This document shows, piece after piece, positions 36,350-45,095 of a stretch of DNA of 64,000 nucleotides. Numbering within the stretch: the stretch's first letter is position 1; the number at the start of each line of letters is the position of its first letter. Origin of the DNA: CAZEKB01 sp964512225 (lineage in GTDB: Bacteria; Myxococcota_A; UBA796; UBA9615); contig CAZEKB010000021.1 of assembly GCA_964512225.1 (NCBI GenBank), positions 1-64,000 of the forward strand, given 5' to 3'. Both the position numbers and the translations under genes were made by a program. The notes beneath the pieces were generated by a model. That model saw only the letters and a program-made list of their open reading frames with translations, ran no database searches and had not been told where the DNA came from.

Positions 36350-37692
36350 TACCGGTAGAAGTCCGGCTTGTAGGGCCCCTCGACCTTGATGGCGAGGTAG
36401 TCGGCCTGCTCCTGCGTCAGGACGTCGAGCTTGACGCCGAGCTTGCCGAGGTGCAGGCGGGCGACCTCCTCGTCGAGGTGCTTCGGCAGGACGTGGACGC
36501 CGAGCTCGTACTCGTTGTTGAACAGCTCGATCTGCGCCAGCACCTGGTTGGTGAACGACGCGCTCATCACGAAGGACGGGTGGCCCGTCGCGCATCCCAG
36601 GTTCACGAGGCGACCGCGCGCCAGGACGATCAGCTGCTTGCCGTCGGGGTACTCGAAGATGTCCACCTGCGGCTTGACGTTGATCTCGTTGATGTCCTCG
36701 CGGTCCTCGAGGTACTTGATCGCGATCTCGCTGTCGAAGTGCCCGATGTTGCACAGGATCGCCTGGTCCTTCATCACGTCCATGTGGGCGCCCGTGATGA
36801 CGTCGAAGCAGCCCGTCGCGGTGACGAAGATGTCGCCCTGGGGAGCGGCCTCGTCCATCGTGACGACCTGGAAGCCCTCCATCGCCGCCTGCAGGGCGAC
36901 GATCGGGTCGATCTCGGTGACGAGGACGCGCGCGCCGAGGCCCGCCATGGACTGCACGCAGCCCTTGCCCACGCCGCCGTACCCGGCGACCACGACGACC
37001 TTGCCCGCCATCATCACGTCCGTGGCGCGCTTGATGCCGTCCGCGAGGGACTCGCGGCAGCCGTACGTGTTGTCGAACTTCGACTTCGTGACGGAGTCGT
37101 TCACGTTGAAGGACGGGACCTTGAGCGTGCCCTTCTCGAACATCTGGTAGAGGCGCATGACGCCCGTGGTCGTCTCCTCGGAGATGCCCTGGATGCCGTC
37201 GAGGAGCTGCGGGTAGTCGTTGTGCACGATGGCGGTCAGGTCACCGCCGTCGTCCAGGATCATGTTGAGGGGCTCGTCGCCGAAGGCGGCCAGCTGCTGG
37301 TGAATGCACCAGTCGTACTCCTCCTCGGACTCGCCCTTCCAGGCGTAGACCGGGACGCCCGTCGCGGCGATGGCGGCGGCGGCGTGGTCCTGCGTGCTGA
37401 AGATGTTGCAGGACGTCCAGGTGACGTACGCGCCGAGGGCGGTCAGCGTCTCGATGAGGACGGCCGTCTGGATGGTCATGTGCAGGCAGCCGGCGATGCG
37501 GGCGCCCGCGAGGGGCTGCTCGTCGGCGTACTTGCTGCGAAGCGCCATCAGGCCCGGCATCTCGTGCTCGGCCATCCGGATCTCCTTGCGGCCCCACTCG
37601 GCCAGCGACATGTCGGCGACCTTGAAGGGGAGGGGCTTGGAGTCGAGGTCGACGGCCTTGAAGGGCGCGTCGGTCTGCGAGGAAACGCTCAT
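36346..37692 (-). CDS. ahcY: adenosylhomocysteinase
   Basis: A 448-residue S-adenosyl-L-homocysteine hydrolase, which splits SAH into adenosine and homocysteine in the SAM cycle. The family signature is complete: TWTSCNIFSTQDHAAAAI, LDDGGDLT, NVNDSVTKSKFDN with the catalytic Lys/Asp, the NAD-binding loop VAGYGGVGKGC, GHFDSEI, and the C-terminus KPDFYRY (usually PDHYRY). The GYGG in place of GYGD is a small departure. It starts three bases after the ArsR-methyltransferase stop codon, so both are made from one message. Clearing SAH relieves product inhibition of methyltransferases. Confidence 0.97.
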
Positions 37693-37695
37693 TGT

Positions 37696-38652
37696 TCAGT
37701 TCACTCCTGGTTGGTTCGGCACCGCGTCGCCGCGACGTGCGCGAGCGACGAAGACGCTGAGGGATCCGGGGTCCTTGCCCGAGATGGATTGAAGGGACAC
37801 GTCCTCGAAGCCGGCGGCCTCGAGCCAGTGCGTGAGTTCGGGGGGCTCGAAGCCGAGCCACTGATCGGCCATGCGCTCCCGCATCCACTCCTGGTCGTGG
37901 GGCAGGAAGTCGCCCAGCAGGACGGTCCCGCCCGGGCGCAGGACGCGGCGGATCTCGTGCATCGCGCGCGCGGGCTCGGGCACGTGGTGCAGCACCATGT
38001 TGGCGACGACGGTGTCCACCTCGCCGTCCTTGAGCGGCAGGTGCTCGAGGTCGCCGAGGCGCAGGTCCACGCCGTCGAGGTCCGCGCCCGCGACGCGACG
38101 GCGAGCCTGCTCGAGGAGGACGGGCGACGCGTCCACCGCGATGACCTCCGACGCGCGGGCCCGCAGCCCGGGGAGCATGCGCCCGTTGCCGGTGCCGAGG
38201 TCCGCGACCTTGCTGCCTTTCGCGACGCCCTCCAGCAGGAAGGGGACGCAGTCGGGGGAGCCCAGCCACGCGGCGGCGGGATCGGAGGCGTCGACGGCGT
38301 CGAAGAAGCTGCTGGCGCGCCGGCGGCGAGCGTCCCAGACGGCCTGGAGGCGGCGACCGAGGTCGGCCCCGGCGGGCGGCGCGTGGTCCGCGACGAAGCG
38401 GCGGAGGGTGCCCGCGGCGTCCCCCGCGTCGGTGCGCCAGCTGTAGAAGACGAGCCGCCCGTCGCGTCGTCCGGCGACGAGGCCGGCGTCGACGAGGATC
38501 TTCAGGTTTCGGGAGATCGTGGACTGCCGCCCGTGGAGGATCTCGACCAGCTCGGACACGTTGAACGCCCCGTCCAGGAGGACGCGAGCGAGCTCCATTC
38601 GGGCGACGTCGCCCAAAGCGCGGAGCATCTGTACCGAGTCGGCGGCGGCCAT
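37696..38652 (-). CDS. ArsR-family regulator fused to SAM methyltransferase (SahR-like)
   Basis: A 318-residue fusion. Residues about 5-85 are an ArsR winged helix (MLRALGDVARMELARVLLDG, then GRQSTISRNLKILVDAGLV). Residues about 145-280 are a class I methyltransferase fold: motif I VADLGTGNGRMLPGL, IAVDASPVLLEQARRR, VVANMVLHHVPEPAR and LRPGGTVLLGDFLP. Regulators with this architecture next to ahcY resemble SahR, which senses SAH and controls SAM-cycle genes. The fused domain may therefore bind SAH/SAM as a sensor rather than methylate. No metal-binding CxC motif of metalloregulators is seen. It is the first gene of the ahcY operon. Confidence 0.87.
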   Translation of the reverse strand: MAAADSVQMLRALGDVARMELARVLLDGAFNVSELVEILHGRQSTISRNLKILVDAGLVAGRRDGRLVFYSWRTDAGDAAGTLRRFVADHAPPAGADLGRRLQAVWDARRRRASSFFDAVDASDPAAAWLGSPDCVPFLLEGVAKGSKVADLGTGNGRMLPGLRARASEVIAVDASPVLLEQARRRVAGADLDGVDLRLGDLEHLPLKDGEVDTVVANMVLHHVPEPARAMHEIRRVLRPGGTVLLGDFLPHDQEWMRERMADQWLGFEPPELTHWLEAAGFEDVSLQSISGKDPGSLSVFVARARRGDAVPNQPGVN

Positions 38653-38663
38653 CGGGGGTCAAT

Positions 38664-38683
38664 ATATCTACAAATCTCGATAT
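38664..38683. promoter_or_regulatory. candidate ArsR/SahR-like operator
   Basis: The region upstream of the ArsR start (38661-38697) is strikingly AT-rich. ATATC (38664-38668) and GATAT (38679-38683) form an inverted repeat with 10-bp spacing. Overlapping TCGA words (38677-38680, 38685-38688) extend it. It ends 12-30 bases from the start codon, so autoregulation of the ArsR/ahcY operon is likely. Confidence 0.5.
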
Positions 38684-38719
38684 GTCGATTCTTTCGGCGA
38701 GAAAGTGCCGAAGAGACCG

Positions 38720-40555
38720 TCAGCGCGCGGGCGTGAACTCGCTGGGCGCGGGGTCGGCGACGAACCGATCCCAGGAGAAGGCGCGCCGACTCCCGGGCTC
38801 GACGTTGTACGACGTGTCGAAGGACAGCACGAGGGGGTCCAGGGGGTGCGGCGGCGCGGTGGCGTCCGAGGGCATGAAGGCGATCGGCTGCGTCCCCCCG
38901 GGGCCCGAGATCTCGCCCTGGGCCGTGATCGACCAGCTCGTCAGGCGGATCGCCCCGCTCTCCAGGTCGTACTCGCCGCCGAACGAGAAGCCGTCGCCCA
39001 GGCCGACGGTGCCCGAACCCGAGATCACGGACTCGCCGAAGCTCCCGCTCATGCTCCAGTCACACGAGCCGAACTCGGCCTCGAACTGCGGCGTGGGGTG
39101 CCGGGGCTCGTCGGCCATCTCCACCCGGTGCCGGTGCACGTCGGCGCGGAACCCGACCGTGCAGTCGTACTGGTTCACCCCGCCTTCGAGCGCCTCGTAG
39201 TAGTGGAAGTTCGCCTGCCACTCGGACACGGGCACGATGTTGCCGAGGCGCCCGTCCACCTCCACGCGTACGTCTCCCCCGCCCGCCCCCGGCAGCGCGG
39301 CCCTCACGATCGTATCGCTCCACTCGCGGACCTCGGCGTCGGCGTTGCCGAAGCTCACCTCTCCGGGCCGCTCCCCGAACGTGCCGAACAGCACCAGCTC
39401 CTCGCCGGCCTGGTTCACCACCACCTCGCGGACCCCGGGCAGGAGCATCGAGAAGCCGTCGCCCAGCTCGGCGGCGAACAGCTCGGCGCCGTCCTGATCG
39501 ACGTCGAGGTTGCGCCGCTGCAGCTCCTCGTAGACGTCGAGCCAGCCGAAGGGGCGGTAGGGCGGGGTCTCGAGGATCTCCAGGCCGACCCCGAGCATCG
39601 CGTCGAAGGCGAAGCGGGCGGTGGCCCCCGCGTCGTCGTCGCGCACGGGCTTGTCCCACCCCCAGAAGACCGACGCCCCGATGGTGCCGAAGGCCTCCAG
39701 GAGCGTGGCGTCGTAGCTGTCGCAGGCGTTGACGAAGACGAAGGCGTCGTCGCGCAGCGCCATGTGATCGACCACGAAGGCGGGGCTGAAGAAGAAGAAC
39801 GTCTCGATGCTGATCCGGTTGCCGCCCAGGTCGTCGTGCTTCACCGCGCCGAGGAACAGCTGCCCCGCCCGCACGTCGGCGCGGTGGGTGCGCAGCGAGT
39901 CGCGGGTGACGCGGGTGGCTGTCTGGATCCCGGTGACCCACCGCGGCGAACGGCCGAGGAGGCGCGCGCCCGGCGTATCCGGGCCCCGGGCGCGGATGCG
40001 GGTGCGGCCCCCGTGGGCGTCCAGGTAGAGGAGCGCGAGGTCCTCGGTGGTGCTGCGCAGCACGTCGATCGTCGGGGCCGCCTGCGCGACCTTCCAGCCC
40101 TCGAGGTCCAGCCACTCGGCGACGGTCGCCGACTGCGGAGCGTAGTGCGTGCCCAGGGTGTTGGTGGACCAGGCGGAGGAGCCTGCCCGGGCCGTGCCGG
40201 CGTCCGGGGTCGGGGGCCGAGCCGGCGCCGGGGCCTCGACGCGGCGGTTGTCCACCAAGGCGAGGCCTCCGCCGTCGGCGTACATCGCCCAGACGGTATC
40301 GCTCTCGTCGTCCACGCCCGCCTCGGCGACCTCGGGCAGCGCGAGCAGCACCGCCGCGGCGGCCTCCTTGTCGGCGGCGGTCCAGTCCGGGCGCGCCTCC
40401 ATCTCGGCGACGCCCACGTCGAGGACGGCCAGGACCTGCTCATCCGTCAGCTCCACCTCGTCGTCGGGCGTGGGATCGGGGGTGGGATCACCCTCGTCGG
40501 CGTCGGGGCAACCGACGAGCAGGAGGGCGATCAGCAGGAGGGCTCGGGAGGGCAT
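38720..40555 (-). CDS. caspase-fold-like lipoprotein with TIG domain
   Basis: A 611-residue lipoprotein (lipobox LVGC, Cys16) with an acidic Pro/Asp spacer. Residues about 150-350 resemble a clostripain/CHAT-type caspase fold: the His motif LALLYLDAHGG near 177 and the Cys motif FVFVNACDSYDATL near 278, separated by about 100 residues as in that fold. Residues about 370-430 look like an IPT/TIG beta sandwich (LPGVREVVVNQAGEELVLFG). The C-terminal 180 residues are beta-rich, including DCTVGFRADVHRHRVEM. A surface protease activated or tethered by lipid anchoring is plausible. The fold call rests on motif spacing and is not certain. Confidence 0.65.
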   Translation of the reverse strand: MPSRALLLIALLLVGCPDADEGDPTPDPTPDDEVELTDEQVLAVLDVGVAEMEARPDWTAADKEAAAAVLLALPEVAEAGVDDESDTVWAMYADGGGLALVDNRRVEAPAPARPPTPDAGTARAGSSAWSTNTLGTHYAPQSATVAEWLDLEGWKVAQAAPTIDVLRSTTEDLALLYLDAHGGRTRIRARGPDTPGARLLGRSPRWVTGIQTATRVTRDSLRTHRADVRAGQLFLGAVKHDDLGGNRISIETFFFFSPAFVVDHMALRDDAFVFVNACDSYDATLLEAFGTIGASVFWGWDKPVRDDDAGATARFAFDAMLGVGLEILETPPYRPFGWLDVYEELQRRNLDVDQDGAELFAAELGDGFSMLLPGVREVVVNQAGEELVLFGTFGERPGEVSFGNADAEVREWSDTIVRAALPGAGGGDVRVEVDGRLGNIVPVSEWQANFHYYEALEGGVNQYDCTVGFRADVHRHRVEMADEPRHPTPQFEAEFGSCDWSMSGSFGESVISGSGTVGLGDGFSFGGEYDLESGAIRLTSWSITAQGEISGPGGTQPIAFMPSDATAPPHPLDPLVLSFDTSYNVEPGSRRAFSWDRFVADPAPSEFTPAR

Positions 40556-40643
40556 GGCGCGTTCCGTGCGGAGGCTCCCACGCCCGGCGGGATCCCGAAA
40601 CCCGTGGATCGGGCGGCGGGCCGGACTGCGGCAGACTGCGCCG

Positions 40644-41894
40644 GTGACGAGTCCCCCGACGACCGCGGCCGCCGCCGCGCTGGCCCTCTGCCTGGGCAGC
40701 GGCTGCGACGCCTTCGACGCGTGGCCGGATCCCACGACCGTCTACCCCCACGTCTACACGCCGCGGACGGACCTCGAGCCCTTCGAGGAGGTCCGCTGGG
40801 AGACGGAGACCTGGGACCCGGCGACCGACCCGGCGAACGCGGGGCTCTACCTGCGCAAGGCCCAGGAGCATCGGCGGAGCGCGCCGGAGGAGAGCCTCGA
40901 GCACCACCGGCTCATGCGCGAGACGATCCCGCCCCTGGGGGACGGGCCGATACTCTCGTTCGTGGGCGACGTCATGTGGATCGGCGAGAACTGGGACGCC
41001 TTCGCGACGCCCGTCGCCCCGCTGCTGGACGGCGACCTGCGCGTGGGGAACCTGGAGACGCCCGTCGATCCCGCGTCGCCGACGGAGCTGGATCAGCTGC
41101 CGCTGTACTCCTTCAACGCGCCCCCGGAGATGCTCGACGGGCTGCCCCTGGACCTCCTTCAGCTCAACAACAACCACTCGCTGGACGTGGGCGAGGCCGG
41201 GCTGACGGCGACCGTCGACGAGGTGGACGCGCGCGGGTTCGCCGCCACCGGCGTGGGCGGGCACGCGACGGCGTCGGTCGGGGGCCTCACGATCGCGTTC
41301 CTCTCGTACACCTGGGGCCTCAACGGGCGGGGGCCGTCCGAGCGGGAGCTGTTCGTGGTGCCGTTCGGCCACGACGTCGTCGATCTGGATCCCGTGCGCG
41401 AGGACCTCGCCGAGGCCGACGCGGACACGGTCGTGGTGCTCGTGCACTGGGGCTACGAGTACGAGTACTACGCCGACCCCCACTTCGAGGTTCTCGCGCG
41501 CGAAATCGTGGCGGCGGGGGCGACGCTCGTGGTCGGGCAAGGCCCCCACGTCGTGCAGCCCGCGGAGCTGTGCCGGGTGGAGGACGCGGACGTCGTCCCC
41601 GGGGTCGGGACCTGCTCGGTGCGCGGGGACCGGGAGCGCACGGCGGCCGTCCTCCACTCGCTCGGCAACTTCGCCACCACCCAGCCCACCCTGCCCCTGC
41701 AGACGGGCATCGTGGCGACGGTCTCCCTGGACGCGGACAGCGGCGACGTCACCGGGTTGGGGTGGACGCCGATCGCGACCGTGGACATCGACGGCCTGCG
41801 CACGGTCGTGCCCGCCGACTCCCTCGACGACCTCGAGCACCGGTCCGAGGTCCTCCGACTCGAGGACCACCTGGGGGCGGCCTGGCGCCGCTGA
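40644..41894 (+). CDS. CapA-family lipoprotein (metallophosphatase fold)
   Basis: A 416-residue protein from a GTG at 40644 with a signal ending LGSGC (Cys21). The core is a CapA/PgsA-type domain of the calcineurin-like fold: FVGDVMWIG near 107, VGNLETPV, LLQLNNNHSLD near 174, VLVHWGYEYEYY and VVGQGPHVVQ near 297, ending HSLGNFATTQ. CapA proteins function in poly-gamma-glutamate capsule or other surface polymer assembly, but no capBC genes are nearby, so this may be an independent envelope phosphatase. The gene is divergent from the caspase-like lipoprotein, 88 bp apart. Confidence 0.85.
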   Translation: MTSPPTTAAAAALALCLGSGCDAFDAWPDPTTVYPHVYTPRTDLEPFEEVRWETETWDPATDPANAGLYLRKAQEHRRSAPEESLEHHRLMRETIPPLGDGPILSFVGDVMWIGENWDAFATPVAPLLDGDLRVGNLETPVDPASPTELDQLPLYSFNAPPEMLDGLPLDLLQLNNNHSLDVGEAGLTATVDEVDARGFAATGVGGHATASVGGLTIAFLSYTWGLNGRGPSERELFVVPFGHDVVDLDPVREDLAEADADTVVVLVHWGYEYEYYADPHFEVLAREIVAAGATLVVGQGPHVVQPAELCRVEDADVVPGVGTCSVRGDRERTAAVLHSLGNFATTQPTLPLQTGIVATVSLDADSGDVTGLGWTPIATVDIDGLRTVVPADSLDDLEHRSEVLRLEDHLGAAWRR

Positions 41895-41933
41895 GCGCGT
41901 CCCTCTCTCCGGCGAGCGGGCAGACTGCGCCCC

Positions 41934-42596
41934 ATGACGTCCTTGCGGCTCCACGCCTTCTACCGCTCGTCCGCCAGCTGGCGGGTCCGCATCGCCCTGC
42001 ACCTCAAGGGAGTCGCGCACGAGATCGTCCCCGTGGCCCTCGGGCGCTCGCCCGACTCCGAGCAGTTCTCCGAGGCGTACCGGCGCCACAACCCGCTGGG
42101 CCAGGTGCCCGCCCTGGAGATCGGCGGCGGACGCGCGATCGCGCAGTCCATGGCCATCCTCGAGTACCTGGAGGAGGCGTTCCCCGAGCCGCCGCTGCTG
42201 CCGTCGGATCCGTACCTCCGGGCGCGGGCGCGGATGCTCGCGGAGATCGTGAACGCGGGGATTCAGCCGCTGCAGAACAACCGGACGTCCCAGCGGGTGA
42301 GCGACCTCGGCGGCGACGAGACCGCCTGGAACCGCCGCTGGATCGACGAGGGCCTCACCGCGATGCAGACGGCCGCGCGGCCCACGTCCGGCCGCTTCCT
42401 CGTGGGCGACACCGCCACGTTCGCGGACATCTGCCTCGTGCCCCAGCTGCACAACGCGCGACGCGCCGGCTGCGATCTCGACGCCTGGCCGCTCCTGATG
42501 CGGGTCGAGGCCCGCTGCACGGAGCTCGACGCGTTCGAAGACGCCCGCCCCGAGCATCAGCCGGACTTCGATCCTTCCGGCGGGGTCGTGCGCTGA
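41934..42596 (+). CDS. maiA: maleylacetoacetate isomerase (zeta-class GST)
   Basis: A 220-residue glutathione transferase of the zeta class. The N-terminal thioredoxin-fold domain carries the diagnostic FYRSSASWRVRIALHLKG, equal to the SSCSWRVRIAL signature with Cys replaced by Ala, then NPLGQVPAL and the Ser/Ile pair in AQSMAILEYLEE. The C-terminal helical domain includes RFLVGDTATFADICLVPQ. The enzyme isomerises maleylacetoacetate to fumarylacetoacetate in tyrosine breakdown using glutathione. No other tyrosine-degradation genes are adjacent. The start ATG matches the family length. Confidence 0.9.
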   Translation: MTSLRLHAFYRSSASWRVRIALHLKGVAHEIVPVALGRSPDSEQFSEAYRRHNPLGQVPALEIGGGRAIAQSMAILEYLEEAFPEPPLLPSDPYLRARARMLAEIVNAGIQPLQNNRTSQRVSDLGGDETAWNRRWIDEGLTAMQTAARPTSGRFLVGDTATFADICLVPQLHNARRAGCDLDAWPLLMRVEARCTELDAFEDARPEHQPDFDPSGGVVR

Positions 42597-42605
42597 GCGG
42601 GCTGC

Positions 42606-42637
42606 GCGCGTCGATCAGGGCGCGCGTCGATCAGGGC
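42606..42637. repeat. 16-bp tandem direct repeat at convergent gene ends
   Basis: The unit gcgcgtcgatcagggc occurs twice without spacer (42606-42621 and 42622-42637). The second copy contains the stop codon of the epimerase gene (minus strand). It looks like a recent duplication at the boundary of two convergent genes. Confidence 0.95.
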
Positions 42638-43536
42638 GCGAGGATCCCGTCCAGGCGTTGCTCGGCGGTGGTGACCTCCGCCCAGCCCGTGGCGCGCAGG
42701 CGGTCGCTGGAAGCCACGAAGTCGTTGGGCATGGGCCCGAGCAGCCCGAGCTCGGGAGGCACCTCCTCCACGTCCTCCCACACCAGCGGCACGCCCAGGT
42801 GCGCGGCGAGGCGCTCGACCCGCGCGGCCATCGTGGGCGTGTCGGCCTCGCCCACGTTGAAGATCCCGGGGGCTCCGAGCTCGATCCCGTGCACCACGGC
42901 GTGGGCGACGTCCCGGACATCCGCGTGCGTCCAGCGGAAGGTCCCCCCGCGCCGCGGCACCGGCCGGCCCGACCGCAGCGCGTCCACGAACGCCCCGAAC
43001 CGGCGGGCCGGGTCGCGGGGGCCGGTCACCGCGGGCAAGCGGAGGACGACGGTCCGCTCGGGCGCCGCCGCGAGGAACGCCGCCTCGACGTCCTTCTTGT
43101 CGTAGTCGTCGCCGCCGTCGTGGGCGGCGATGCCGCGGAACGGAACCGGGACCGTGAGCGGCGAGTCTTCCGTGACCACGTCCTCGAGGTGCGGACACGG
43201 CAGGCCGTTGAGCGCCCCGAACTGGGCGTAGACGTCCTGGCTCGACAGGACGACCACGGTCCCCGCGAAGCGCGCGGAGGCCAGCCCCTCGAGGCAGGCC
43301 TCCGCGTCCTCCGCCGTCATGGCGCGGGTGTCCACGACCGCGTCCGGGCGGGCGGCCTCGACCGCGTCGCTCACGTCGCTCGGCAGGGTCCGGTCCACCC
43401 GCATGCGCACGACGCCGGCCACCTCGCACGGGTGGTTCCCGCGGTGCGCCACCCACACGTCGTGCCCCGCGGCGACGGCGCGCGCGGCCGCGTGGTGCCC
43501 GATGAACCGCGTCCCGCCGAGGAAGAGGATCCGCAC
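42631..43536 (-). CDS. NAD-dependent epimerase/dehydratase (atypical SDR)
   Basis: A 301-residue Rossmann-fold protein. It begins ILFLGGTRFIGHHAAARAVA (nucleotide-binding glycine motif) followed by GHDVWVAHRGNH. The segment TVVVLSSQDVY and the later DYDKKDVEAAFL (Tyr and Lys of the active-site region, with two rather than three residues between them) place it among atypical extended SDRs. The C-terminal part has LRLPAVTGPRDPARRFGAF and GIFNVGEADTPTMA. Substrates are usually nucleotide sugars or reductase-type carbonyl compounds; none can be named here. It is monocistronic. Confidence 0.85.
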   Translation of the reverse strand: MRILFLGGTRFIGHHAAARAVAAGHDVWVAHRGNHPCEVAGVVRMRVDRTLPSDVSDAVEAARPDAVVDTRAMTAEDAEACLEGLASARFAGTVVVLSSQDVYAQFGALNGLPCPHLEDVVTEDSPLTVPVPFRGIAAHDGGDDYDKKDVEAAFLAAAPERTVVLRLPAVTGPRDPARRFGAFVDALRSGRPVPRRGGTFRWTHADVRDVAHAVVHGIELGAPGIFNVGEADTPTMAARVERLAAHLGVPLVWEDVEEVPPELGLLGPMPNDFVASSDRLRATGWAEVTTAEQRLDGILAP

Positions 43537-43586
43537 GGGAGCAGGCTACGCCGGAGGTCGCGCCGCCGCCCGGGCTCTCCGCGCCG

Positions 43587-44819
43587 TCACTGGCGCCGCC
43601 GCACCGAGGCCTTCACCGCGAAGTACTTCGGCGGGGTGCGGCGATAGGCCTCGAAGAGGGCGGCGAGGATCACGGCGGTGCACACCGCCTGGAAGAGCAG
43701 CGCGTCGGGGATCGTCATCTCCCGCGCCGCGGCGCCCACGATCGGCGCCGACATCGCGAAGAAGATCCGCGAGAACAGCGAGGACACGGACAGCACCGTC
43801 GAGCGCTTGTCCGCCCAGACCTGGGACAGGATCCGCCCGGCGAGCACCGGCCTCGCGATGCCGCGGACCGCCTGGTGCCCGAAGATCAGGAGCACGCCCC
43901 ACCCGGCCGTCGTGTTCGCCATGAACAGCGGCGGCAGGGCCTGCAGGAGGATCAGGAGGACGATCGTGCGGTGGGGGCCGAGCCGCCCCGCGACGCGCTG
44001 GGCCCGGTGGCTGGAGAAGGCCGCGAAGAGGTTGAACGCCGCGAACCCCGCGCCGAACGCCCAGATCGGCCAGCCGACGTGCCCCATGTACGGCTGGTAC
44101 ATCCACAGCAGCCACGTCGACGTGCCCGTGAAGACCGCCTGGAACAGGAGCAGGCGACGAACGAGGGCGTGCTTGCGGACGAGCTTGAGCGTCGCGCGCA
44201 GCAGCTCCAGGTAGCCCGCCCACGCCGCGCGCAGGCTCTGGTCCGCGGCGCGGGGCTGCACCTCCACGAAGCGTCGGGCCACGAGGAGGCCGAGGACCGG
44301 CCCGAGCACCGTCGCCCACAGCGCGCCCCGCAGCGAGACGGCCCCGATGAACCCGCCGATCAGCGTCGAGCCCGCGATGGAGAGCATCTGCCAGGCCCGC
44401 GCCCGGCCCTCCCGCGCGGTGTACTCGTCCTCCCGCCCCAGCGCCTTGAGGCTGTCGTAGAGCAGCGACGTGTCCGCCCCGGAGAACAGCGCGAGGGCGA
44501 GCGCGAAGAGGACCTCGGCCACGAGGAACACGCCGAAGGAGTGCCCGCACGCGTACACGACGAGCGCCGCGATCGCGATGGCGCAGCCCCACAGCAGGCT
44601 CGTCCGCTTGCCCACCCGGTCGGCGATCATCCCGGTGGGCACCTCGAGCACGCCCATGGCCACGGCGAAGAGGCCCTGGAGCACGAAGATGTCGAGCATG
44701 TCGAGCCCGTTGTCCTCCCAGAAGAGGACGACGATCGGCACGAAGAACGGCATGTGGACGACCGCGGCGAACAGCGGGTACGTGCGCAGGTTGCGCTCGA
44801 GCTGGGCGGTCGTCGGCAC
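43587..44819 (-). CDS. MFS transporter
   Basis: A 410-residue major facilitator protein with twelve predicted membrane helices. The family motif between helices 2 and 3 is visible as GMIADRVGKRTSL (the D-R-x-G-R/K-R pattern), preceded by VLQGLFAVAMGVLEVPTG. Other membrane stretches include VPIVVLFWEDNGLD near the front and LLLFQAVFTGTSTWLLWM in the middle. Proton-coupled export or import of a small molecule is expected; the substrate is unknown. The gene is monocistronic, divergent from the small protein at 44856. Confidence 0.88.
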   Translation of the reverse strand: MPTTAQLERNLRTYPLFAAVVHMPFFVPIVVLFWEDNGLDMLDIFVLQGLFAVAMGVLEVPTGMIADRVGKRTSLLWGCAIAIAALVVYACGHSFGVFLVAEVLFALALALFSGADTSLLYDSLKALGREDEYTAREGRARAWQMLSIAGSTLIGGFIGAVSLRGALWATVLGPVLGLLVARRFVEVQPRAADQSLRAAWAGYLELLRATLKLVRKHALVRRLLLFQAVFTGTSTWLLWMYQPYMGHVGWPIWAFGAGFAAFNLFAAFSSHRAQRVAGRLGPHRTIVLLILLQALPPLFMANTTAGWGVLLIFGHQAVRGIARPVLAGRILSQVWADKRSTVLSVSSLFSRIFFAMSAPIVGAAAREMTIPDALLFQAVCTAVILAALFEAYRRTPPKYFAVKASVRRRQ

Positions 44820-44855
44820 GGGAGCCGGACGTTACGCCGCTGGTACCGTCGCCGG

Positions 44856-45095
44856 ATGGCCCGACCGAACTTCCCTGACGGCGACATCCGCCTGCCGCCC
44901 GGTCGATACCGGGTCTACGGATTCCCGCCCATGACGGGCCTGCTTCTGTCGAAATGGATCGAGGTGACGGAGGCGAACCGCGCAGGGTGCTACGGTCCCG
45001 CCGACATCGAAATCGCCATGGCGATCCCCAACCTCGCGCGCATCGTGGACGCGGACGGCGAGGAGGTCTGGGTCGCCGCCGGGAGCTCGGATTGA
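44856..45095 (+). CDS. small unknown protein heading xseB operon
   Basis: A 79-residue cytosolic protein (MARPNFPDGDIRLPPGRYRV, then LLLSKWIEVTEANRAGC). It predicts a small beta-rich fold with one cysteine and no signal peptide. No family is recognised. Its stop codon overlaps the TTG start of the hydrolase lipoprotein by four bases (TTGA), so the two are translationally coupled. It is the first gene of a run that continues through xseB, ispA and tlyA. Confidence 0.65.
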   Translation: MARPNFPDGDIRLPPGRYRVYGFPPMTGLLLSKWIEVTEANRAGCYGPADIEIAMAIPNLARIVDADGEEVWVAAGSSD

